Shown one piece after another: positions 36,301-43,409 of a stretch of 64,000 nucleotides of DNA (positions are counted from its first letter, which is position 1; each line of letters begins with the position of its first letter). Both the position numbers and the translations under genes were made by a program. This DNA is from Gibbula magus (Eukaryota > Mollusca > Gastropoda > Trochida > Trochidae): positions 30,543,638 through 30,607,637 of the forward strand of contig OW388296.1 in the NCBI GenBank assembly GCA_936450465.1. The letters run 5' to 3'. The notes beneath the pieces were generated by a model. That model made no database searches, had not been told where the DNA came from, and saw only the letters and a list, made by a program, of their open reading frames with translations.

Positions 36301-37274
36301 ACTGAAATGAACCAAACAAGATGGAGTTGATTACCTTTGAATCGATAGACAGACAAGAAAGTATTTAGAATATCACATGAGTTTGACGTGCTCGATATTT
36401 ATAACTATTACACAAAATGAGAGTGGATTAATGAAGCAGAAACAGATGTAATTAACTAATCCGTTACGGCTAATTAGCGTTCGGATTCGGAAACGGAATC
36501 AAAAGATTAATGAATCAACATTTAATGAGTTTATACAGAGATCAGTTTGGTTACAGCTTGCTACTGTTCGGACACTGCGAGATTCGGATTATCGACGGCC
36601 GGACTGTCGCGGCTTGACTGTATTAGCGCTACTGAGCATCTCTAAGGTGGATATTAGGCGCTTTTACAATTGTATTATTATTATATATGACGAGTGCTTG
36701 TTTGATTTGCAGAACCTGGTAGACTGGGTTTCAGACAAGGAGGAAGTGGAGGTTGTGGATCTCATTCTCAGACTTCGGGAAAAAATAGTAAGTGTGATCG
36801 AGAAACGGATAAAAAAAAAAAAATTCAGTTGTCCTTCTGATGGGTCTGTAAGATTCTGATATTGATAGTTGATGTCTTGTTATCCCACTTGTATGTGGGA
36901 TGTAGTCATCACCCTGTCTGTCTGTCTGTCCATCCTTCTGTAACCATTTCGTTTTCAGTGCTGAACTTGAAAAACTTTTGTGATATTTTTCTGAAACTTT
37001 GCATGTGTATTACCCACTAACTGAAGTGGTGCCTTTGATATCTCATGATTTCTGAAAATGTAATGTTATTATTTTTGCATACAAATGTGTTGAATTATGT
37101 GAGATATGTCATTTTCTGATGACTCTTGTTGTCATTATGTTGCTTTCTCTTCAGACATTTGCGGGTAACAACCAGCCAATCGTAGCGAAGGACAGCATAC
37201 AGAAACTACAGACTCATCTGGAGGCCATTATCTCATCTCTACCTGAGGATCTGCAGGTCGTCCTCAAGGCATGA
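6182..37274 (+). CDS. DENND6: DENND6 (FAM116) DENN-domain Rab exchange factor, 21 coding exons
   Basis: Spliced CDS of 1725 nt, 574 codons plus TGA. Exons: 6182-6328, 7403-7441, 17011-17053, 19251-19360, 20217-20297, 20417-20522, 20962-21041, 24922-24984, 25699-25754, 26379-26439, 28640-28701, 29781-29876, 31395-31489, 32222-32290, 32503-32567, 32892-32981, 33530-33583, 34192-34301, 34702-34804, 36713-36787, 37155-37274. All joins keep frame, and the product aligns end to end with vertebrate DENND6A/B (about 585-608 residues). Diagnostic stretches are [85 protein letters not shown] and [12 protein letters not shown]. The family carries upstream, central and downstream DENN modules; vertebrate DENND6A activates RAB14 on recycling endosomes. 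No signal peptide or membrane segment is seen, so a cytosolic protein is expected. The start is the first ATG after an in-frame TAG at 6164-6166 and has context CACAATGG. Vertebrates have two paralogues; this copy could equal either. The exon chain was read by eye, with no transcript evidence. Confidence 0.95.
7403..7441 (+). CDS. DENND6: DENND6 exon 2 (residues 50-62)
   Basis: A 39-nt microexon coding [13 protein letters not shown], matching VIYPQHSKLTDRE of the vertebrate protein. TTTCAG acceptor, GGTAAG donor, phase 0 on both sides. Confidence 0.93.
7606..7815 (+). mobile_element. tRNA-headed SINE, diverged partial copy
   Basis: Keeps GGATCAAGAGGTCCGGGGTTC and the CAGCAACTTTGTC segment, and decayed body text. 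No inverted or direct flanks seen. Confidence 0.6.
7824..8095 (+). repeat. 169-bp core repeats of a pearl-like element, 1.6 copies
   Basis: TCCGGCCTCAAATTTCAAAA recurs at a 169-bp spacing. It shares the TAGATGTGCCTTTTGCTAT wording with the larger elements at 21.9 and 28 kb. No hairpin head or microsatellite remains. Confidence 0.7.
8710..9199 (+). mobile_element. TTAA MITE family 2, full-length copy
   Basis: 490 bp between TTAA at 8706-8709 and 9200-9203, ends AGGTACATCC and GGATGCACCT. The core has GATCGAAAACCGGACAATGC, shared by all copies. Confidence 0.9.
9588..9942. mobile_element. TTAA MITE family 1
   Basis: Inverted ends AGGGGCAGTAGCACG and GCTACTGCCCCT, TTAA at 9584-9587 and 9943-9946. 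Confidence 0.9.
10679..10965 (+). mobile_element. tRNA-headed SINE lacking its B box
   Basis: A-box text TAGCGCAGTGGTTAGC is present, but about 35 bp including the B box (GGTTCGAATCC in other copies) are missing after GGATCAAGAGGTC. TCATCTGCTGTA flanks it at 10667-10678 and 10966-10977. Confidence 0.85.
11394..12620 (+). mobile_element. Pearl-like element with 151-bp core repeats
   Basis: Hairpin head (CCCCCGCCGCAACGCGG...CGGGGGA), (CCGT)n microsatellite at 11440-11470, then five to six 151-bp units marked by CTTGTTTACGCGATATCTC at 11477, 11628, 11779, 11930. Diverged units and two ~120-bp end units follow, then GGCGGGGGACATTGCCATG. This order matches the non-autonomous pearl/Helentron-type elements of molluscs. 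The overlapping short frames on both strands are not genes. Confidence 0.8.
13481..13556. repeat. (GGAGT)n pentanucleotide array
   Basis: About 14 near-perfect units, running straight into a (GAGT)n tail of a mini-retroposon. Confidence 0.95.
13554..13614 (-). mobile_element. Mini-retroposon at the left edge of the minisatellite
   Basis: Carries the family's AACGCC...GCAATATTGCAACC body next to GAGTGAGTGAG. TGGAGTGGAG occurs at 13544-13553 and 13615-13624, a plausible target duplication although the left flank is itself repetitive. Confidence 0.6.
13618..16146. repeat. 2.5-kb polypurine minisatellite, 49-bp unit
   Basis: About 50 tandem units, nearly all purines on the plus strand, for example GGCAGGGAGAAGGGGAGAGG followed by GATGGGGAAAAGAGAAGAGG. 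Unit variants (GAGAGAGG versus GGGAGAGG, short 30-bp units) are scattered as in arrays homogenised by unequal exchange. Because 49 is not a multiple of three and stops need T-rich codons, long open frames appear in many frames on both strands. They are artefacts. Confidence 0.97.
16219..16285 (+). mobile_element. Mini-retroposon, 67 bp, with perfect 15-bp target duplication
   Basis: TCGCCGCTAATGGCTGCGAT, then CCGAAGCGGCGTTAAG and (CTCA)n. ACCTACATTGATTTG flanks it at 16204-16218 and 16286-16300 without mismatch. Confidence 0.9.
16690..16958 (-). mobile_element. tRNA-headed SINE, 3' shortened
   Basis: Minus-strand copy with A box (GATAGTGCAGTGGTTAGC) and a B box variant (GATTCGAATCCC). The terminal AACTCACCTCACC is missing. 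Confidence 0.8.
17011..17053 (+). CDS. DENND6: DENND6 exon 3 (residues 63-76), GC donor
   Basis: Codes [14 protein letters not shown] plus one base of a Gly codon. The donor is GCAAGT, not GT. The nearby GT at 17058 would break the frame into exon 4, so the GC site is the one that fits. Confidence 0.9.
17708..17824. mobile_element. 117-bp MITE with G tract
   Basis: Ends CAATGGCGGATCC and TATCCGCCACTG are inverted; CAAAG flanks at 17703-17707 and 17825-17829. An uninterrupted run of 16 G lies at about 17732-17748. Superfamily uncertain. Confidence 0.65.
18816..18932. mobile_element. Palindromic 117-bp MITE
   Basis: GGTTCCTCTTTCACAAAGC at the left answers GCTTTGTGAAAGGAACC at the right, with inner CCTTAGT inverted motifs. 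Lies in DENND6 intron 3. Confidence 0.75.
19251..19360 (+). CDS. DENND6: DENND6 exon 4 (residues 77-113)
   Basis: Codes [13 protein letters not shown] and the variable stretch to PVSLQ. The first half matches SGCLGDTQFCFRFRQ of vertebrates. CTGCAG acceptor, GTAAAT donor. Confidence 0.92.
20217..20297 (+). CDS. DENND6: DENND6 exon 5 (residues 114-140)
   Basis: Codes [20 protein letters not shown] in its centre. 27 whole codons; followed by the shortest intron of the gene, 119 bp. Confidence 0.93.
20417..20522 (+). CDS. DENND6: DENND6 exon 6 (residues 141-175)
   Basis: Codes [18 protein letters not shown], then [14 protein letters not shown]. The APEYF element is shared with vertebrate DENND6. 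Ends one base into a codon. Confidence 0.92.
20573..20834 (+). mobile_element. tRNA-headed SINE in DENND6 intron 6
   Basis: Starts GGGTCGGTTAGTGCGTTCGG and ends CCCCAACTCACCTCA. The insertion makes up 60 percent of this 439-bp intron. Confidence 0.75.
20962..21041 (+). CDS. DENND6: DENND6 exon 7 (residues 176-202)
   Basis: Codes [20 protein letters not shown] then IMGTVIQ. The WP-P-PG-TL-LPIMG pattern is conserved in the family. Donor GGTAAGAC. Confidence 0.93.
21228..21764. mobile_element. pogo/Tigger-like MITE, 537 bp
   Basis: Ends CAGTCAGGCCTCGATAATCC and GCAGGTTGACTG are inverted. Internal text ATGAACCAAACAAGATGGA is shared with the copies at 36231 and 42492. No transposase. Confidence 0.75.
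21889..23570 (+). mobile_element. Pearl-like element with 171-bp core repeats
   Basis: Hairpin head TACCCCCGCTACGAAGTAGTC then GGGGGTATA, (CCGT)n at 21935-21992, and units starting ACACTTTTGGTTCCGCTCAT at 21997, 22168, 22339, 22510 and 22681: exactly 171 bp apart and nearly identical. Ends with AAGCGGGGGTATC and GAGTGAGCTTTGCTCACTAAT. Lies in DENND6 intron 7. Confidence 0.82.
24922..24984 (+). CDS. DENND6: DENND6 exon 8 (residues 203-223)
   Basis: A 63-nt phase-0 exon coding [12 protein letters not shown] and a Pro-rich linker. Low similarity, but exons 8 and 9 together give exactly the 36 residues found between the same conserved blocks in the vertebrate protein. Too short and diverged to be found by ORF length alone. 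Confidence 0.85.
25699..25754 (+). CDS. DENND6: DENND6 exon 9 (residues 224-241)
   Basis: Codes [18 protein letters not shown], matching ILPTVHEVDIF. The donor is followed 37 bp later by a TTAA-flanked MITE. Confidence 0.92.
25792..26279. mobile_element. TTAA MITE family 1, long form
   Basis: 488 bp flanked by TTAA (25788-25791, 26280-26283). Left end ATGCGTTGTAGCACG, right end GTGCTACAGCCCC. The extra internal block with GAGAGTTCAGACAGCAAGAT is shared only with 3765-4475. Confidence 0.8.
26379..26439 (+). CDS. DENND6: DENND6 exon 10 (residues 242-262)
   Basis: Codes [20 protein letters not shown], matching the LHSQMLWELVLLGE block. TTTGCAG acceptor, GGTGAG donor. Confidence 0.93.
26532..26753. 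mobile_element. Palindromic 222-bp MITE (Mutator-like), copy 2
   Basis: Same family as 1962-2184. TGGTGACTT flanks it at 26523-26531 and 26754-26762. Confidence 0.88.
27010..28527 (+). mobile_element. Pearl-like element with another inserted in its microsatellite
   Basis: Outer element: head around CCCCCCAATTTTTTTTCGGG, CCGTCATTCCGTTATTCCG microsatellite, three ~155-bp core units (GGAGTGGTGCCTTTTGCTAT at about 27913, 28081, 28245), end GAGCGGGGGACATCACAGTG. It is split at about 27073-27829 by the inner element. Confidence 0.75.
27073..27829 (+). mobile_element. Inner pearl-like element (ATCCCACCGG head)
   Basis: Hairpin head TATCCCACCGGTATGTAATA then CCGTGGGATA, GTCCGTCTGTCCGTCC tract, three to four units with CTGAAACTTTGCATGTGTAT, end TCTGATGACTCTTGTT. 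CCGTTATTCCG stands on both sides, so it landed in the outer microsatellite. Confidence 0.72.
28640..28701 (+). CDS. DENND6: DENND6 exon 11 (residues 263-282)
   Basis: Codes [20 protein letters not shown]; the PLVVMAPSPS block of vertebrates aligns. Ends two bases into an Asn codon. Confidence 0.92.
28838..29150 (+). mobile_element. tRNA-headed SINE, full length
   Basis: A box (GATAGCTTAGTGGTTAGC), B box (GGGGTTCGAATCCCG), body, and 3' end AACCCCAACTCACCTCACC. Confidence 0.9.
29781..29876 (+). CDS. DENND6: DENND6 exon 12 (residues 283-314)
   Basis: Codes [19 protein letters not shown] and [12 protein letters not shown], one of the most conserved parts of the central DENN module. Confidence 0.95.
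30540..30860 (+). mobile_element. tRNA-headed SINE, full length with 11-bp duplication
   Basis: ATATTATGTTT at 30529-30539 and 30861-30871 flanks a complete copy: A box GATAGCGCAGTGGTTAGCGC, B box GGTTCGAATCC, and tail AAGCGGCGTTAAACCCC. This is the best preserved copy here. Confidence 0.95.
30955..31150 (+). mobile_element. tRNA-headed SINE, old partial copy
   Basis: Body text from ACTTTATTTGTCATAGTGGAG to ATGAAATACTCTAAATTG is recognisable. Heavily diverged. Confidence 0.55.
31395..31489 (+). CDS. DENND6: DENND6 exon 13 (residues 315-346)
   Basis: Codes [20 protein letters not shown] then [11 protein letters not shown], nearly identical to vertebrates in its first 27 residues. Confidence 0.95.
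32222..32290 (+). CDS. DENND6: DENND6 exon 14 (residues 347-369)
   Basis: Codes [12 protein letters not shown] then LKTLDSKP, matching [15 protein letters not shown]. The basic linker follows the central DENN module. Confidence 0.92.
32333..32425 (+). mobile_element. TTAA MITE family 1, left half only
   Basis: TTAA then AGGCGCTGTAGCACATTTC and the T-rich stretch. The right end is missing. Confidence 0.65.
32503..32567 (+). CDS. DENND6: DENND6 exon 15 (residues 370-391)
   Basis: Codes [20 protein letters not shown] then LK. It aligns with [20 protein letters not shown]. Confidence 0.92.
32650..32765 (+). mobile_element. SINE relic in DENND6 intron 15
   Basis: Faint match to the SINE body (CAGGCTTTCTCCAGGAATAATATTAGCC). 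Only the last third remains. Confidence 0.4.
32892..32981 (+). CDS. DENND6: DENND6 exon 16 (residues 392-421)
   Basis: 30 whole codons including [20 protein letters not shown] and FMIPL. Phase 0 at both ends. Confidence 0.94.
33530..33583 (+). CDS. DENND6: DENND6 exon 17 (residues 422-439)
   Basis: Codes [18 protein letters not shown], matching ERYVASLMPLQKSISPWK. 54 nt, phase 0. A decayed copy of its 3' end and donor seems to lie about 170 bp downstream. Confidence 0.93.
33690..33900 (+). pseudogene. Decayed tandem copies of DENND6 exon 17 and its donor
   Basis: CTACAGAGAAAGATTCACAC then AAAAGGTAACTCC (33727-33764) resembles the exon 17 end with its donor (CTACAGAGAAACATCTCACC, ACATAAGGTACTGCC). 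A third, poorer copy starts near 33867. Spacing is about 165-170 bp. Similarity was judged by eye. Confidence 0.4.
34192..34301 (+). CDS. DENND6: DENND6 exon 18 (residues 440-475)
   Basis: Codes [20 protein letters not shown] then TKGDWEGLY. The GPQLTS and KGDW-GLYR motifs are conserved. Confidence 0.94.
34702..34804 (+). CDS. DENND6: DENND6 exon 19 (residues 476-510)
   Basis: Codes [20 protein letters not shown] then a helix ending LCSA. It matches HFLKSPNFDGWFKTRRKEM. Donor GTTAGT. Confidence 0.93.
34892..35245. mobile_element. TTAA MITE family 1, first of an adjacent pair
   Basis: GGCGCTGTAGCACG at the left, CGTGCTACAGCGCC at the right. Its right TTAA (35246-35249) is also the left TTAA of the next element. 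Confidence 0.9.
35250..35603. mobile_element. TTAA MITE family 1, second of an adjacent pair
   Basis: GGGGCAGTAGCAC to GTGCTACTGCCCC, TTAA at 35604-35607. A GGGGCAG subtype next to a GGCGCTG subtype, so two insertions and not a local duplication. Confidence 0.9.
35770..36178 (+). pseudogene. LINE C-terminal fragment in DENND6 intron 19
   Basis: Reads [20 protein letters not shown] and, after a shift, [20 protein letters not shown] then QLKTH and stop. This is the C-terminal tail of a CR1/L2-like LINE protein. 5'-truncated. Confidence 0.75.
36231..36620. mobile_element. pogo/Tigger-like MITE with TA duplication
   Basis: 390 bp between TA dinucleotides (36229-36230, 36621-36622). Ends CAGTCAGGCCTCGATAATCC and GCGGCTTGACTG. 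Confidence 0.82.
36713..36787 (+). CDS. DENND6: DENND6 exon 20 (residues 511-535)
   Basis: Codes [20 protein letters not shown] then KI, aligning with the EVETVDLVLKLKNKL helix of the downstream module. Confidence 0.93.
36873..37133 (+). mobile_element. Small pearl-like element filling DENND6 intron 20
   Basis: Hairpin head TTATCCCACTTGTATGTGGG, CTGTCTGTCTGTCTGTCC tract, a single core unit, end TCTGATGACTCTTGTT. Same family as 27073-27829. It supplies 260 of the 367 bp of the intron and stops about 20 bp before the acceptor. Confidence 0.75.
37155..37274 (+). CDS. DENND6: DENND6 exon 21 (residues 536-574 and stop)
   Basis: Codes [20 protein letters not shown] then VVLKA and TGA at 37272-37274. 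It matches the conserved C-terminus (LPEDLQ). Confidence 0.94.
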   Translation, partial: TFAGNNQPIVAKDSIQKLQTHLEAIISSLPEDLQVVLKA

Positions 37275-39257
37275 CCTTTCCCCTTCGCAAATCATGACCT
37301 TGAACTCTGAGGTCATCATCTCATGTCTGCTCATCCTCAATATGTGACCTTCATCTTGAATTCAAAGGTCATCATCCACCAGTGGATCAACGATACATGA
37401 CCTTTCTGTTGAAATAAGGTCATCAGATTCCAGGTAGACCAAAGTGACCGCTAAGGTCAATGTTCACTTCCAGTCATCGTGCAGGCACCCAGGGTATATT
37501 TTGAAGGCAACGACTGTATTGACCTATTGTACCCGACATCTCAAAGGTTGTATAAGCATTAATTCATCAGAAAGATGTTGTTCTCAACGCACATCAATAT
37601 GAATTTGCCTTGGTGATGACACCTTCGCTGTGCCTACCCGACAGATACTAGCAGTGAGACGACTGTCTTAGTCTAGTATTGATCACAAATACTAGCAGTG
37701 TGAAGACTACTTCAGTATGACAGTCAAGCAGTCTACTGTCGTCGGTCTCCTTGAAGCTTGAAGCTGCCAGTTATACTACTAGTGGGACAACAGTCATTGT
37801 CTGGATAATATCAGTATGACAACTATTTATTGTGTAGGTTGATACAACATGTGTGATGTTGTCTTGATGCTGTTAACAAAACAACTATTTATTGGGCGTC
37901 TCACTACTGTTATTATAATGATACTGTCTTCAGGACAACTATTTATTGTGTGTCTGGATACTTCTGGTATGACAACTGTATGCTGAAAAGTATCTATGGT
38001 GAATCTTCAGGCTATCTACAGGACAGCTGTTATTATCTGGATACTATCTGCAAGACAACTTTATACTGTTGGTCTGGATACTACCGGTGTGACAACTATC
38101 AAAGAGTTTGATCATTTTTATATCTACAACAGATTGTTAATCATGTTAGAATTGTTATAATATTTTAATGAATTTTAACTGATTTTATCATGTTAGAAAA
38201 TTGGCTTTGTTATCACTAGTGGAATGGAAATATTCAATTTTACGAATACTTTTTAAATGACAAGTTTGAATTTAGGGTTATTATAAGTGACTGATCTTAT
38301 TTGATTATTTGACACAGAAAGTTGGTAACTTTATCATAGTATTTAAAACTTGGGTAGAATGAGAACAAATTAACAAAGAAAAAATATAAAGCCAGTTCAT
38401 GAATTTATCTTAGTACTTGTTCAAATGACACAATTTTAACAGTATTGACTTTGAAATCTAAACTTCTGACTAAAACAAGGTCCTGATAAATGATAGAATT
38501 TAACCAGTAAGTTTTAACTTGAAATAGACAATTCTTGAGACAAAAACATGGTCGTGATTACTGTTACCAAAATGAATAAGTGGATAGCTGAGAAGTTAAA
38601 AAGAGTAATATGAATAGAATTAAATGGAAGATGACTGTGTTTCAATGTATTGATACTCTCAGTTTACGCTTTCATGAAAAGTGTCTATGTGAACAAGTAT
38701 TGATGTACTCATTAAACGTAAGAAAAGCATTTAAGTTCTATCCTTCCAGGATGTAACAATAATTCTCACTTCTGTACTGTAGTTTAAAGGTTTGGTGACA
38801 CCCAGATGTTTTTGCCCAATCTATGATGCCCTATTGTGAGATTCATGCTGAAAATTATGAAGATGCCCCCATGAGAAATAATAGTGCAATGTAAAACACA
38901 GTAATTTTGTCCCTAATATCGGAACCAATACAATTCCTACCAAATGTTTAAAATCTTGATGAGAGGGGGGTTAGGGGATCCTCCCTTAATTTTGGTTCTA
39001 GATTGGACATTGGTTCATATTATTTAAAGTTAACAGATACTGTGTCTCATTGTTTTATTACTCGCCCGTTGAAGATATCTCTGTTTGATAAATCTACAAT
39101 GTTATTACACATTGTGTAATAACATCGCGTGCTGCCGATTGACGTGACGTCATAATGGCATAAACATGACGTCACAATATCAGCGCATCGGTCGCAATGG
39201 AGTGTGTCCCATTTATCAACGAGTTTGTGGTATTAAGTGGAATTTCAATCAGTGAGT
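37275..39257 (+). other. Probable DENND6 3' UTR with AU-rich degenerate repeats
   Basis: No coding frame follows the stop. Between about 37660 and 38105 a loose repeat recurs. Its parts are GACAACTATTTATTGTGT (three close matches near 37815, 37880 and 37938) and GTCTGGATACT. The ATTTATT core is the type of AU-rich element that can affect mRNA stability. The first AATAAA-like cluster on this strand is near 39252, so the UTR may reach about 2 kb. The end is not fixed by the sequence. Confidence 0.4.
39056..39255. mobile_element. Possible MITE carrying two TGACGTCA sites
   Basis: TTATTACTC and GAGTAATAA bound it as inverted ends. It holds a short palindrome (TGTTATTACACATTGTGTAA) and perfect CRE-type octamers at 39145-39152 and 39167-39174. 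Confidence 0.5.
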
Positions 39258-39844
39258 AATAAATAAAATACTAAACACGGTTCCGTTTGATAAGTCATGA
39301 ATGGTATCGGTATCTAACTCGCTTTCACTCATCACATACCAAACCACTCACTCGTTTCATAAATATGTAATTAAATGGGACATCGTTTAGTATTCTCTAT
39401 GTATTTATCTATGAAATATCTTGGCAAGTATTGTGTCATTTCAAGGACATCATGACCTCCTTTATCTCAAAATTTATGTCACAACGAAGCTTGAGGGAGA
39501 CCAGCAAAACACTATTAATTGTCTTGTTTGCAATATCTCCAATTGTACGTCAATAACAATCATTACTATATCACCTGTTGTCATAGCAACCAATATGTAA
39601 GAAATTCCAAAATCATTAAAGCCAAAAAATGTAGTCGCTGGCAGCAGATTTGTTATTTAAATCATAGAATAATAAATTGCTTGAATATGAATGAATATAT
39701 TAGTTAAGCATGGTCTGTCAATTTGACTATTTTACTAGATAAATTCTTAATGATAAATGTCAGATATTTGTAATTTTATGTATTTGTAACAAATTAAACA
39801 AATCCTACTCTTCCATAATACTAGAAATAACAGTCTTTGAGCCT

Positions 39845-40070
39845 GCAGTGGGTTATATTGTGATACAAATCCCTACAGGGGTTTGACGATAATATTGACT
39901 CATTCTACATACAGTAAGGTTTTGGGTCAATGCAGTACCACCCAGATTTTGCTCGTTCAGTCAATGCTTCTAGGTTTCACTGAAATACATTGCCTTAATA
40001 TTGTTGCAGCCTTTCTCCCTGCAATAACATTAGGTTGTTCTCTAAGTGAAATACTCCCAACTAAAATGTT
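39845..40070 (+). mobile_element. tRNA-headed SINE, old partial copy
   Basis: Body text ACATACAGTAAGGTTTTGGG, then GCAGTACCACCCAGATTTTG and CAGCCTTTCTCCCTGCAATA. Head and tail are lost. Confidence 0.6.
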
Positions 40071-41513
40071 CAACTATTAAGAGTTTTAAAAAAATTTCAG
40101 CATATATAACAAGTTTAATATTTTTAGAAAAAGTTTTAGTCATCAAAAAAATATAACTTTTACCTCATAGCCTCATATGTGAAGGAATTATTGATTAAAT
40201 TACACCGATAGGAAAACTGATGATTGAAATAAGATAATCTTAAAACATGCATTTTATTCACAATTGAAAACTTCTAATCTAATATGCTTCAAATCTACTT
40301 AAATATAATGAATATAAAATTATGGATTTATTGATTTTCTATTGTCATTTCATTTTCAAAATATAATTGTAGACTTCATTTGATAATATAGTTATTATTT
40401 AGTCTGAACTAAATTCATGTAATAATTGCCTATCATTTCATATGATTTATTATATTGAATAAGACCGTGAAGTTTGGCTATTTAGTATTGTTATAATTTA
40501 TTTAGGAATAGTTATATCGCAAATCATACATCACCTTTTCGTACAGGGTTTAGATTAACTGTTTTCCTGCTTTTCCAAGATCACTCTGAGATACAGAGGT
40601 AACTTATATCAATCCTGATCTAAATGTTTCTCAGCAAGTTTTGGTTCCTGTGAATTGGTCACTCACAACGAAGAAACATTGATTTATTTAATTTATCTTT
40701 AAATCGTGAGATTATAATTTTGCTTGACGGGATCATGGATTTATTGTTAAAATAAAACATCAAAATATTGTTAGTAGTGTCAGACAAAAAAATATAATAT
40801 ATATATATATAGATATAACAATGAAATTTTAATTGAAATTAACATTCAAATAACTTTAACTTTAAAATTATCAAATTCATCATGTCATGTAGTTAGTTAG
40901 GTGAGATAAGCTAGAATTTTAACAGCCCTATCATTATCATTTGTATTCTCCTGGGTATAAGACCAGGCAAACAAACATCTTGAAAACATGGGGGTGGGCT
41001 TTTAGACGGGAGAGACCCTAATTCAGATGAAAATTCATACCGAAGACCTTCAGACAGTCAGAAGAGGTTTATGTAGGTTTTTGACACTTAACTTAAAATA
41101 TTTTGTATATATATATGTAATGTATGACATTGGAACATCTGGCAAAATTGACGGTGGGCTAAAACCCAAGAATAACCCCAAACAGGACAACCCTATGAAA
41201 AGTAGGGTCTTATACCTGAGAGTATACGGTAGTCTGATTCATCCTTTCATTGAAACGAAAAAGAGATTTGTATATGTATTGATGTACATAGAAAACCGTG
41301 CAATGTTTACAGTATTTTCTCACCTTAGTCATTATCATAATATTCATAATAATAATCATCATCAGGTGTGTTTGTGAAGGGTGTGAGGATTTTCAAATAT
41401 ATTTTAATGTCTTCAATATTCAGTTTTCTATGTTATCTGTCAATGTATCCAGTTAGCAAAGTTAAATTACTTGTTTACCTAATCAATCTTTTAGTCTACA
41501 ATTTAATGTTTAA

Positions 41514-41869
41514 GGGGCAGTAGCACGTTTTTTAGATGAAATAAGTCGATGAAATCTATTTGAAAAAAAATGTCACCAATAGTAGAACACCCTTCTCTTT
41601 TTGGAAAATCAAGTTAAAAAATAAGTGTGTATATGGTTCCGTAACGCCATGGGAATCGTTTTAGTAATTCGAAATAATAAAATGTGTTCACAATAACATG
41701 GCCGCCATGCAATTTTTGCTTTACACGCAACATTGTCATTACCACTACGGATAATAGGTTTGTGTCATAAGATGTTTAACCGTCTGAAGTAAATATAAAT
41801 GACATAAACTATCATTATAAATTGGAAATTTGAAAAAATAAAATTTGCAAAAAACGTACTACTGCCCCT
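41514..41869. mobile_element. TTAA MITE family 1
   Basis: GGGGCAGTAGCACG to TACTACTGCCCC, TTAA at 41510-41513 and 41870-41873. Confidence 0.88.
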
Positions 41870-42491
41870 TTAAGTGTTCAAACTATAGGGTTTTGCTTTT
41901 CACAAAATTCACAGAGTCCAATGACTTACTAAGTAAGCTTTTGAAATATGAGCCCAAGCCTTTTGACTTAATACTTACAAATACTTCTCTAAGTGCATGA
42001 CTTACAGTTACTAAAGATTTCGTCAGTCTTTGCAGTAGTTTGTGCTTTTTATTCATGCTAAAGAATTCAGCTTTATAATGATTATTAGTGCTACACATAA
42101 GCAAACTGTGCTTGCCATACTTTATTTAAGTGCCTTGTTAAGTTTAACTTTATTTATATTATCTGATGAAATTCTTCTTATTGAACTTGTGTGATTGTTT
42201 ACATTTAGTATATTGCTTTTAGATTTGACAAAAAATCAACTTTGAACATTTTACACATTGTATGTGTTATGACTAAGGTGCTTTATCTGAAATATGAATG
42301 CCATGATATTTCTATAAATAAGAGTTTATAGAAAAATTATTGGATTTGATATATGTTTAGACTTTCATTGATAAGTCATTGAGTGAAGAAAGAGTTTAAC
42401 ATTTGCTATAATTAATTTGTATTTAATAATTTAGACACTTGTATTTATTCTCTTCAAGATTCTCAAATCAAACAGAATGACAAAAGATATA

Positions 42492-42970
42492 CAGTCAAGC
42501 CGCGATAATCCGAATCTCGCAGTTTACGAACGGTAGCAAGCTGTAACCAAACTAATCTCTATATAAACTCATTAAATGTTGATTCATTAATCCGTTGATT
42601 ATGTTTCCGAATCCGAACGCCAATTAGCCGTAACGGATTAGTTAATTACTACCGTATTACTATTACTGCTTCATTAATCCAGTGGTTCATCAAAAGCATT
42701 GGGTTAATCACCTTGACAAGTGATCACCACACTGATTTGATCGGTAAACTTCAAGACAGTTGATTGACACGGGAGTTGAGCATGTCAATAGTTTGTGATT
42801 TTAATAAATTGTAATGTCTTACACTGTGTGTCATGTGATATTCTAAATGTTTTAAATATTTTATCTGTAGATTCAAAGGGAATCAACTTCATCTTCAGTA
42901 GTCCGAACATTTCACTATCCGAACGTTTTTGATGAAAAATTGAAGCGTTCGGACTATCGAGGCCTGACTG
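42492..42970. mobile_element. pogo/Tigger-like MITE with TA duplication
   Basis: Opposite orientation to the other two copies. CAGTCAAGCCGCGATAATCC to GAGGCCTGACTG, flanked by TA. Confidence 0.82.
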
Positions 42971-43409
42971 TATACAAACACACAAATTTCACATGGATTT
43001 TGTACACAATAATAAAAGTATGTTAAGTTTGGATATCTATTTGATAAATGAATAAGAAGGTAATGTAGATAGATATGTATATACATGTCTTTCTCTGTTG
43101 TTGTCTACTCGGTCACTGAACACGTGTCTTAATGTGATTTCCTTTCAGCTTTAAGAAGCCTACACATCATACACTGTATTTTCCACAGAGTGAAAATGTG
43201 CACTTATATTTTGATACAACGTCTACAGTTTCTTTGCTTCTCGTACCAAAGTGTAAAGATTTTGTCTTTGTCTAAACAAAGTATGGATCTTTTCCTACTT
43301 TCAACATTGGATCAATGTGAACTACCATTAGGCCAGTGTTTAGAATGTGCTATTAGAACAATGTTGTTAAAATCAAATCAAACCTAACACTCATACTCTG
43401 TTCTCTTGA

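Larger units (their letters stand above)
39258..43409. other. Gene-free convergent intergenic DNA
   Basis: AT-rich. Contains a SINE relic, a TTAA MITE and a pogo-like MITE. 40080-41500 holds only AT-rich runs, including an (AT)n at 40796-40810. No coding frame with recognisable content. Confidence 0.6.
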
